A stretch of DNA of 64,000 nt from NCBI GenBank assembly GCA_963978905.1, contig OZ022256.1, positions 49,400,001 through 49,464,000 on the forward strand, in the 5' to 3' direction. The position numbers and the translations under genes were made by a program. A model generated the notes under the pieces. It had not been told where the DNA came from. It saw only the letters and a program-made list of their open reading frames with translations, and made no database searches. Positions 33,221 through 42,397 of this stretch are shown one piece after another. The stretch's first letter is position 1. Every line of letters begins with the position of its first letter. Source of the stretch: Trichostrongylus colubriformis (taxonomy: Eukaryota; Nematoda; Chromadorea; Rhabditida; Trichostrongylidae).

Positions 33221-33555
33221 AAGGTGGGATCAAAACATTAAAAACAAATAAAATGTACGAAATCGCTGAACATTAGATGAATGATCAGATGATCCCAGGG
33301 GCAAAATTCGGAGCTCCTCGGAGACGCGCCGGTACAAGTCGCGCGCCAGCATGGACACACACACACTCGCTCTTCTGGACGAGTTGTCGCGAATTGGACG
33401 AGTTATCTGGGGCGGGGCATATCGCAAAAATTCACGCACATACACACTCTCTCTTCTGAACCCTCACCGCGTCCCCCTCGCAGGTAAGGTGGGATCAAAA
33501 CATTAAAAACAAATAAAATGTACGAAATCGCTGAACATTAGATGAATGATCAGAT
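33221..33555 (+). repeat. 70-bp direct repeat spaced 265 bp
   Basis: 33221-33290 and 33486-33555 are identical (AAGGTGGGATCAAAACATTA ... ATGAATGATCAGAT). The spacer is GC-richer, with CACACACACTC tracts. This looks like a local duplication of about 265 bp followed by divergence or deletion, or a small element with long direct termini. Confidence 0.8.
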
Positions 33556-33660
33556 ACGAGAAATTAACCACAAGAGAAAAGGGCATGAAGTACGGTTTAT
33601 GGCCCCATGTGATCGCTACACAGCAGAAATTCCTTTTTCCCATCAACACCCCTCGATCTG

Positions 33661-33787
33661 AGGCAGCCGTCAGACTTTGCGATTTTGCGGTGTCGCGGCG
33701 CGGAGTTGTGGCATTACACAATCTCAAGGTCGTAGTATCGCGTGCGAAAGTGCAACGTCGTAAAATCGCAAAATCTGACGGTAGCCT
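33661..33787. repeat. 127-bp palindromic MITE
   Basis: Left AGGCAGCCGTCAGACTTTGC and right GCAAAATCTGACGGTAGCCT are inverted, continuing inward over GATTTTGCG. It encodes nothing. Confidence 0.7.
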
Positions 33788-34016
33788 AACCCCGAAACTG
33801 CCCATTCACATGTTCTTATGATTCTGTGATAAGTCCCATGACATTCTCATTACCAATTAACATGAGAAAAAACTATCGTTGTGCTACATATTTACGCAGA
33901 AACGGCTAAATCATGCTGTATTTCTAGATAAATCAGGCAAAATAAAAAATGAACTTTTGCTTTTTAAAGAAGAATTGCAAACACATAAAGTGAATTAGAA
34001 AATTATTTGCACTCAC

Positions 34017-34191
34017 CGAGGTTATTTGCTTCGGTGGGAATAGCCGACTGAAAAACTCCGACGATATGAACGCAGGTACCACGTGCCAGCACCGGTTGCA
34101 CTACATCTGGATTCGACGTTAATGCATTGCCGCTGGAATTTGGGAAAAATAATAATGTTGGGTTTGGAGGAGATTTGAAATTATTTGTTGC
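34017..34191 (-). CDS. candidate exon of an unidentified gene
   Basis: The minus strand has a TTTTTTTCAG acceptor (AG at 34192-34193), an open frame of 58 codons, and a CTCG|GTGAGT donor (GT at 34015-34016). It translates as ATNNFKSPPNPTLLFFPNSS followed by NPDVVQPVLARGTCVHIVGV and FQSAIPTEANNL. Splice sites of both kinds plus an open frame make a real exon plausible. The P-x-L-x-x-G-T-x-V-x-I-x-G pattern weakly recalls the start of a galectin domain, but I cannot establish this. Partner exons were not found. Confidence 0.4.
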
Positions 34192-34193
34192 CT

Positions 34194-35312
34194 GAAAAAA
34201 AAATAAGCGAATTATCGATCGCTTTCATTACCACTTGCTAAATTGACGTTACAAATGATCAGATTTGGCCCACTTGACCAGCCTTCGGTAGATGCGGTCA
34301 ATTTTTTGCCCCAACTTATGCAAGTGCCAATTCAGAAAACCATGTCAATCATTATGCTACTTATTATAGTTATTCTGTTATATTGTGCTTAATATTCATA
34401 AGCTACGTTTATAAATATTAATTAAACGAATTTGCAATTATATATCTTACACTATAGTGCATTATTTTATTGTTATTATGCGTGTCATACATTACAATCA
34501 ATCGCTTTATTTGATATGCATATTGATTATTAACAATACATGATTATCAACTGTAACATTATATAATTATCACTACATGATATCTATTTCTCATGATCCT
34601 TTATATTTCACAGAATTTTTATGGACCATGCGCAGTGGGATTCAAGGTAGTCTTTGGTCGGAGACACCTCGACAAACAGCCCATGGAAAAAAGAAGTGAA
34701 AGGATTCAAAAAGATAGATTGTGATTAAGTAGTGATTAAGTGACTCGTTTCGCCTCCACTACTCAATCTCATACCCACTTTTGTAGTGCTGCTTCGACTT
34801 CACACCCTACTTACTGGCTATTAGCCGAATCTGGGGTTTTCCTAGGATTTTCCAACTTCTTCGCTCTCTCGAGCGAACATGCTAACTGAGAGCAATATAA
34901 AATATTTTTGTCCGTCAGTGTTCCCTCTTCCTCCTTCTCAGGGGAGATTTTTTGCGGACTGAGTGGGCTCAGATTCGAAGACAAATGGCAGTATATACGG
35001 CCTAGCCATTATGTACATACTTGGCAAACAAGTACCATTCCCTATAGAGTAAGGTAATGAATGTCAATTGCATCATAGAGAAAGAAGGTGATGTAGCTGC
35101 CACCATGCTACAGGCCGATGAAGGTATAAATATGAATGCTTCTGTGAAGATTGATGGTGGGCATTTCTGCCATTCATTTTGCCGTAGGCTTCTCACTCCA
35201 AACTATAGAAAAACATAGCTCAGTGAAAAAGACTTGCCTACGGGTCACTAGAATAGGATACCCTCCCTATTTTCAAGCAAAGCCTTTTTGATGTGATACC
35301 ATTCTACAGATC
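34194..35312. other. no gene recognised; empty-site copy of the 30.6-kb repeat
   Basis: 34290-34470 is the uninterrupted paralog of the sequence flanking the mariner at 30659-31574. The remainder shows only short ORFs. Confidence 0.5.
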
Positions 35313-35680
35313 CCTTATTTGTCTGATAACGGTCGCATGCGAAATTTCTTACGAAAAAGTGTGAGAATCTGGGTAAGATACGACTCCTAAGTGGCGGCGG
35401 TTGGGGGCAGGGTTCAGGAGTATGCCCGCCCTGTCGTCCGCCGCGGTCGAAGACCAACAGTGGGGGTCTTCATATACTTTTCTGTTGCAAGCATGCATCT
35501 CCGACCGCGGCGGACGATGGGGCGAGCATCTGCTCTGAGGTCCTGCCCTCGGCCACTACTTTGAGTAGCTGTATCTTAGCCGGATTCTCACTTTTTCACG
35601 TGAAACTTTGCATGTGGCCCTTATCAAGCAAATACAACATAAATATATGAGTGAAAGAATCTCATCTTTCCGTGCACGAA
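35313..35680. repeat. foldback family F, copy 4
   Basis: Arms pair over CGCATGCGAAATTTCTTACG against CGTGAAACTTTGCATGTG, GAGAATCTGGGTAAGATACG against TATCTTAGCCGGATTCTC, and GTCGTCCGCCGCGGTCG against CGACCGCGGCGGACGA near the centre. It is the copy with the best-preserved core; its left outer end is eroded. Confidence 0.78.
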
Positions 35681-37539
35681 ACTCATCTTCAAGCATGTTA
35701 AGACAATGCAGAAATACCTTACACATGCGCTTTAAATGATTTCATACACTTCAAAAGCGTAAAAACAAGTGAAGCTTGGAAAAATTTCTCAAAAGACTCA
35801 AAAGATTCCAAAAAACACTGAAAGGAGAATTTGATCCTACTGGCGAGCTTTAGACGGTAAGCACATCTCTAAAGCATGAAACAAAGCCCTTTAATTTATT
35901 TTATAAATTGATCCGCATATTGGATGTGTTTCCACATTAGGGCGAAAATCAAAGGCGTAGTGCATCCCAGAAGAGTTGGACAAGTCAGAAAATTTGTTTA
36001 GCTACCAATTTTTGTATTTAGGTGAGCCAAACACACACACAAACTCTTACAAAATGCGAGACTTTCATGTTCGAGACATGTCCAATATCGTGGAGACAAC
36101 TGAATGTGTACGAGAACCTACTTAACATGCGCCCACCTGCCAAACGTCGGTCATTTTCTAGCAGCTGAGCAGCATAATTGTTAGTTTTGTGAATTTAAAG
36201 AATCCAGGATCAACAGAACGGATTATATGACTTCACTAGGCACTTGCACAGAAGCGCAAAGCTTTTTTTTGTTCTAGAAGAATTTCTCTACTAATCAGAA
36301 AAGGCATGGATCACCCCCGAACAACTTCACTGCTTCACGAAAGGTTCTCTCATCTTCTCGAGTGATTTAATTTTTACATGGTTCCAAGTGCCCGAAATGT
36401 GATTTTTTCATATCAAACATTAAAATTCTTGTCATCGTATTTTTCTGACATTTTGTCAAGGCCGTAGCACCACACGAGACGACAGCGAGACAAGAAGAAG
36501 TCGTATAAATAATGGTCCATAACTTTTTTCAGAAGTAGAACCTACGGATGACACTACGGCTCTGAGTCACTTGTAGCGTTCAAAAGGAGCACTATACAAC
36601 CCCTCGAAATCTTTTTCTGCGGAGTCTCCTGGAAGAGTTTTTATAACCCTGGCATAATTGGATCGTGTCTTTGAGATTTGGCCCTGGTTGTTGCCGAAAT
36701 AGCACTTTTCCATCTACCTCCGAATCATATGTGTATCTTATGTCCGATGCAAATTAAGCCCTATTCAACTTATTCACTGTGGGAGCACTGGGCAAACTGG
36801 CCGAAAGGTTCGGGAAGTCGTGAATAACGATCAAGTATACATACTTGAATATACGAGCATGTGTTGCAACCCAATGAATGTGGGAGAAAGGCTGCTCCAG
36901 CTACACCACAATTTCCTCCAGAGGCCTTTTACAGTAGCTTATCCCTAAGCCAATTATCAATTAGTTCAGAAATATTGCAAAAACAAACGTGATCTGCTAC
37001 TTTCCTTGACAATTTTTGAGATCCACCTCAAGCATCCCTTGTGAATGACATATTTTGAGGAGGTGGTGGCAAAAAAAGCGCGATGTCATAAATGGATGGG
37101 CAAAGAGAGCAATTTCGGAGAAAGTGCTTCCCAAAATAGTTCCATGCATCCTTCTAGAAGATTCCGCCAACTCTTTCGTTTATGACATCAATCACCAGAG
37201 AAGCCATCGTCGTGGGAAGGATCCAGTAGTTCGGATGTTTTTTGAAGTTACCCTGGAGACGAGCACAAAAATAGTCTTTAGTCTCCAGGGCCTTCCAGCA
37301 CTTATTTTTTCCAGATTTCTCCATTCGTCTTCATTGATTCAGAAGTCGTTCCGAGAGACGAGAGACACTTTACATTCACTTAATTGGCGCGTGCACCTAT
37401 CAGAAACGGCAAGAACAATGAATGGTAGCTAGCGTATAAAGGGGTTCCACCACAAAACAGCCTCATCAGACGCCACAGCGCTCGCCACCCAGTGAATTTC
37501 ATGATAAGGCCATAAAAAAGGAAAAAAGGAGAAATAGGG
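35681..37539. other. no gene or repeat recognised
   Basis: The open stretch at 37055-37432 (plus) begins without ATG and has no recognisable domain. Nothing else is supported. Confidence 0.4.
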
Positions 37540-37912
37540 GTGCTATCGCAATGAGGGGGGCGTCCTAATATGGACCCTATTTTTACCTAAGCCAGGAAAA
37601 GGAGAAGAGCCCCTTCCTTCCTCCTTCGAGGCTTAGGCAAAAATATACGCCTGAATTACTACAAGGATGCTGAGTCATGGGCAAAAGCTCCGATGTTGGA
37701 CGTGGTTCGAACCCGCACTTCATGCTTTCCGGGCATATGTGCTAATCCATTACACTACCAACACCCCTTTAGGGGAGTGCGGGTTCAAGTCCCGTCCGAC
37801 ACCGAAGCTTTCATACGCCTGAATGTGCAGAGTGACCTCACCAAAATCCTTCAGAGGTACTCATAATTGGAAATTTTTGTGAGATGCCCCCCCCCCCTTA
37901 TTGCGGTAGCAC
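37540..37912. repeat. GTGCTATCGC-family MITE split by a tRNA-like retroposon
   Basis: Ends GTGCTATCGCAATGAGGGG and TTATTGCGGTAGCAC are inverted. Inside are CTAATATGGACCCTATTTTTACC and GCTTAGGCAAAAATATACGC, then an insertion at 37657-37812, then the family right half (TGTGAGATGCCCC). Without the insertion the element would be about 205 bp, like the copy at 51508-51709. Confidence 0.88.
37657..37812 (-). mobile_element. tRNA-like retroposon (family T) with 12-bp target duplication
   Basis: The 156-bp insert lies between two copies of ATACGCCTGAAT (37645-37656 and 37813-37824), both of which belong to the host MITE. On the minus strand it shows A-box-like GGTAGTGTAATGGATTAGCA and B-box GGTTCGAACCACG, about 30 bp apart, as in a tRNA-derived SINE. 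A second, inverted B-box-like arm (GGGTTCAAGTCCCGTCC on the plus strand) makes it partly palindromic, as in 3078-3251. Confidence 0.85.
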
Positions 37913-38904
37913 CGGAAAAAGCTCTGATGGGATAAAAATGGATGAAAATTGTTCGCGGTTCCATTGAATATTTTTCCTCGAGAAAATTATTTAATTATGT
38001 GATTAATTGCAAATATTAAGCAGTGAGAATTTCACAAGCTTTTGGTAACTCTGAAAGAATTCAAAGAATAGCAAGCTGAAAATTGCAGTTCTGTGCAGGG
38101 CCACGAAGACATTTGAAAACTCAATTCCATTGCGAACTTGACCATTACACATTAACCAGTGAAACTTTCTCTTTTAATGAAATTTTAGGCCCCACAGAAA
38201 TGAAAAACAAGGAACCTCTTTGCTCTCCAGTTTTGAAGCACGCACCAACAACCGTTCAGCCAAACCGAGTGTTTTCGAGAGTTTTCGGGTAAAATATGAG
38301 TGAACAAGCAAAATCCTTAAAACCACTCGTCTAACGAACTTGAGAGAGAGAAAAGACGGACACAACCAGCATAAATTGGATTTCACAGCAATCAAACCGA
38401 TTCGAATCAGTGCTTTTCCCATAGGGAAAACTTCGACGCTGATTAAGCCAAAAAAGTGAAGTGTGTAGGCCGAGTCGGAACGAAACGGAAATCATGTGGG
38501 CGTAAAGTACGTTCAACCTACATTTTCAAAATGCAAAACAGCTCGTTCGTAAACGGAAGTTCGAGCTGGTGGGGTAATTCCTTTCCTTTTCACCCCTTTT
38601 CATTCCTTTCTTTCCTTTCCATTCCTTTTCATCCACCTGCGTGGTTCGGACAAAGCCCAACTCAATATCCTCTTTTCCTTAGTATTCGGTGAACTGACTC
38701 GTTCGGAAGAATAAAAGATTCGTTTTTGAGAGGTGGCTCGTTTTAGTCAATACATATACAAATCGCAAACAAACGCCACAATCCAATCGGAAATAGATGT
38801 TAGATGCGTGGCGTATCCCAAGGGGAGTAATTAACGTTGAAAACAGTCTTTGATATATGATAGCTGCTGATTTTCGGCGCAGCTCGCGATGCGAAAGTAA
38901 TTAC
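37913..38904. other. no gene recognised
   Basis: A pyrimidine-rich tract of TTCCTTTCC units lies at 38578-38632. No coding sequence was identified. Confidence 0.45.
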
Positions 38905-39030
38905 AAGTATGCTGAGTTATGGGCAAAAGCTCCGGTCTCGGTTAGGATTCGAACCCCACCCCCCCCCCCCCACTGTTTTCAATCCGAGACCGAAGCGCTT
39001 TCGCCCATAACTCAGCACCTTGTAACACTG
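38905..39030. repeat. palindromic tRNA-like element (family T), compact copy
   Basis: TTACAAGTATGCTGAGTTATGGGC... and ...GCCCATAACTCAGCACCTTGTAA are inverted; each arm runs about 45 bp. One arm has the B-box GGATTCGAACCCC and is followed by a run of 13 C (38959-38971). Confidence 0.75.
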
Positions 39031-39591
39031 AAAACGGTATTCTTCATAGCAGAGGACTTAGTATCCAGGAGCTCACCGGAAGTGAAATCATGATGGAGAG
39101 GGTGGAACGAAAGGGAATAATGAATAACCACAAAAAAGATACCTTGTATAACAAATGATTAATGAAGTTTTCGGTGTTGAGTGACAGGCACGACACCATC
39201 ATCCAACTGGTGGACACCTTTAGAGGGAGTAGTTGGAATCCCCGTGAATGTAATATTTGAATCGCTCTCATATAATCCTGCAGTGAATCGTAAAGTAAGT
39301 TTTGTAGAGCAATAAATTAGAGCACCATTCCCATCATGGGCACAGTCTCATTTAATTTTAATCAAACTTCTCTCAAGTGCCACCTGAGCTCTTATTCAAT
39401 GGCAGCCCTATTGAGTACTCACCCAGCTCACATAGGTCATAGTTGATAACATTTAATACATAAAGTTTACAAGCTCATCAAAAACTTTTTTTGGAATTCT
39501 CTTTCAAAAACGGAGGCTGCTTGTTCACGCTTTTTATTTCGAACCATGTATTAGAGATATCGAAGAAAGCCACTCGATAATTTGAAGCATA

Positions 39592-39888
39592 AAGGATAAA
39601 GGATAAAGTTTTTGGCGTCAATCAATGCCTTTCTGGGATGCGCCCACATTCAAGTTTCATTCAGAATCGCGATGGCTGGTGAATGTGATGTGGCCTATAC
39701 AATGACTTTCGGTGGCCAGCCGATGTACAAGTCAGTGCTTTTATCCTCCCAGACTAGTTTGGTACCAATCTGCCGACCCCGGAGGATGGGAGGCTTGGTT
39801 GGCCTGGGCGGGCGTTGGTGCGGGATTTGATCCCCACACCATGAGAGTGGGGTGTGCGCCACCTGTCACTACACCACCTCCGCCTTTT
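39592..39888 (-). mobile_element. tRNA-derived SINE family A, copy 2, with perfect 14-bp target duplication
   Basis: Flanked by TAATTTGAAGCATA at 39578-39591 and 39889-39902. On the minus strand it begins GGCGGAGGTGGTGTAGTGAC, with B-box GGATCAAATCCCGC, passes through CAGATTGGTACCAAACTAGT and GTCATTGTATAGGCC, and ends in a TTTATCCTTTATCCTTT tail. tRNA head, unrelated body, short-repeat tail and target duplication define a SINE mobilised by a LINE. Fresh flanks suggest recent insertion. Confidence 0.93.
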
Positions 39889-39902
39889 TAATTTGAAGCA
39901 TA

Positions 39903-41515
39903 CATTAAAGGAATCGTCCGAGAATTCTAATGATGCTAGTTCGTCGAAAAATCACCAACTAGATACAGTACATGAACAGAAACAGAAAAGGATCGAGGAT
40001 CTCAGAATGCAAGAGAAGGGGCCAAAAAAAAAAGAGCACCGCGCACGATTGGAGTTTCCTTTGTGCAGAGTGACTGTATGGACGCAGCATGAAATGTCTT
40101 AAAACGTTCCTTCGTAGAAACAAGTAGACCTTTGCGCCCTGCCCCACCGTTATGTCATCGGGACGTAAATTTACCGTCGCAGACAAACTCAAGAGAAGCT
40201 ATGACCCAGGTGAATTATGTGGGTGCCTCCCAAAAACAATCACTTCTGCTCTGGTAAGATCCTGATCCATTGCAGCTCACAGAACATTACAAGAACCTGC
40301 GGTAATTTCGTGTATAACTCGATCCGACTGGTAGTTAAGCACCTGAGCACCCGAACCTGAAGGCGTTGAGCTATAGAGAATCGACAGTCCCAGGGGTAGC
40401 CTACGAACCATCGAATCAAAGTCTGATATAGTATTGTTGCTGTAGTGATCGAGAGTGACTTCCCTTAACGCCATTCGCATAGGTATAGTTAAAATGCATT
40501 GTATTCTAGTGTACCAGCATTAATGAACTATTATTACTAGTATAATGATCCTATATAATGACCATATTGCTACTTATCTACAACAATATTCCTAAAAAAT
40601 TACATGACCAGTTGGACATTTCAGCGATTCTGGAGAGCAGTAGTAGCAGCCGCTAAGAGACGTGACCTAGTCAACTAATTATCTCTTAAACTAATCACTT
40701 AATTCAAACGAACACTACCGAGAGTAAATAGAAAGTATAAACATTCATCGTTTGACGAAAATTTTAATAGCTACTTCATTTTCTACCATTATGAGACTGA
40801 GCGAACTAATGGCGAATTCGAAACTCCCTACTACACTGAAGGGAAGTCGAGTGCAAGTCCGGAAGGGCTGGGTAGGAACGCTGTCGCTCCTTCGTCTTCT
40901 CACACAAAAAAAAGATTCAAAAAGAAATAACAAAGTAAACGAGAAGACAACCAAGTAGGCTCCAGCAATTGGAAAAGCAAAAGTGTAGCTTGTAATTCAG
41001 CTCAAAACATAGTCCATTTCTCACTTAGCTCCCTTAGTATATGGTAAAAAAACACCGAGATAAAATAGCTAAAGATAGATGGACTTGCGAAGAGCTCTGC
41101 CACTTCATTGCGATTTTTACTCATTGGGAAGTCCAACCAGCTGGTAAATAGCTGTGATTGGTTTCGGTGATTGTCTTGGTTACTGATGAGGTTATATGCT
41201 AATACTCCCGAGTTGCAACTTCCCAGCGGTTTTTTGCCGGATGGAACTTGAATACTTGATTGGAACTCGATTCGTTGACGAGCTTGGCTCGCCCATCTGA
41301 TGCAGAGACGTCAGCAGCAGCAGCAGCAGCAGCCGCTAAGCGATTCTTATTCCCAAGTCTCGCGCATCCAATTCATTTTTCATCAGGTCGATTGCAACAG
41401 AGCATTTAGAATAGGATATGTGTCTACGGCTTGGGCTCAACCTATTCTCCTTATAGTCTCGGGATCTTATCCAGGTCCCGTACGGTAACTCTGAGTGAAT
41501 TCTAAGAGACTGTAC
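39903..41515. other. no gene recognised; short CAG repeat
   Basis: A CAG microsatellite of about seven units lies at 41312-41333. No coding sequence is supported. Confidence 0.45.
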
Positions 41516-41782
41516 CTACCGTGATCTGAATCCACGTCTTCGTGCACCATGGCGATTCATCAGAGCCGGTTGTGCATTGTTGGTGATGGCTGTGTTGGCG
41601 GTACTAGGAAGAACGGATGAGGGGACATTTGGGTGACGACGCCGATATAAAGCCACAATTCGCATCCCTATGAATGAGCCGGCACGGCCACGGCCACGCC
41701 CCGCACCATATGACGACGATGGCGGTTTTTGCCTTTTCTGGCCGTCGCCGCGGTCACCGCCTCCATTGCCCACAAATGGCAT
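41516..41782 (-). CDS. candidate exon, Gly/Arg-rich protein
   Basis: An 88-codon minus-strand frame starts MPFVGNGGGDRGDGQKRQKP, continues SYGAGRGRGRAGSF and ends NRHGARRRGFRSR, where the sequence runs straight into a GTAGGT donor (GT at 41518-41519). A weak TACATAG acceptor lies just ahead of the ATG. RG-rich composition is common in RNA-binding proteins. The region is GC-richer than its surroundings, as expected of an exon, but the opposite strand is also open for 66 codons. Confidence 0.35.
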   Translation of the reverse strand: MPFVGNGGGDRGDGQKRQKPPSSSYGAGRGRGRAGSFIGMRIVALYRRRHPNVPSSVLPSTANTAITNNAQPALMNRHGARRRGFRSR

Positions 41783-42261
41783 TCTATGTACAAACTACTT
41801 TGTCTGCAAAAACATTGTCCATGATGATTGAAGCGTTCACGAGTTCCCAAATGAATTTTGTAAGTAAACATTGAAATTTGCATTAATGTGGGATGACAGC
41901 TTTGAAAATATTTCGCCTGAAGGCATTTCCAGGAAAAGGACATGTTTCCAGCTAGCCACAGCGACTCACTCATGAGTAAAAGGGCAATGCACCATGCGCG
42001 GTATAATTGAAAAGTGCCATCTCCCACTAAGGACATTTGAAAGCATTGAAAAGAATGCAGATTTAGACAGTCAACGGTAAGCCACACATATGAGTTCTAC
42101 CAAGGGCTTCATCCAAAGCCAGGCACCAGGTGCCGGATCAGAAACAGGCAGAAAACTCGGTTTTGAGTAAGGATCCGACCTACTAAAGTGTTAGCGCCGA
42201 TCAGTTATCTTCACCCGAGAACGGTATAAGCAGCTACATCACTTCCACCGTGGTACCTTAC

Positions 42262-42395
42262 CTTCAGGCAAATTGAGACAAGTGCCCCTGCCTGAAGTTG
42301 ATCAGAGATCACAGCATTAATTGGTCCGTCCACGCCACAGGGAACACTGTCCTCTCCGAGGCGAAAAACGAAACGAATCCGAAGTAAGAGGCATT
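42262..42395 (-). CDS. candidate exon of an unidentified gene
   Basis: A TTTCTGTGACAG acceptor (AG at 42396-42397), 44 open codons and a CTGAAG|GTAAGG donor (GT at 42260-42261). The product includes RLGEDSVPCGVDGPINAVIS and DQLQAGALVSICLK. The L-x-x-G-x-x-V-x-I pattern resembles the exon at 34017-34191 on the same strand, so they could be two parts of one long gene or of tandem domains. No family can be named with confidence. Confidence 0.4.
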
Positions 42396-42397
42396 CT

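Noticed and set aside
37055..37432. 125-codon plus-strand open stretch
   Set aside because: Begins with TTG rather than ATG, no recognisable motif and no convincing splice sites.
37657..37812. Possible true tRNA gene
   Set aside because: A- and B-boxes are present, but the target duplication and extra inverted arm show a retroposed element; no matching acceptor stem was found.
41312..41333. CAG repeat as a polyglutamine-coding tract
   Set aside because: No supported coding frame surrounds it.
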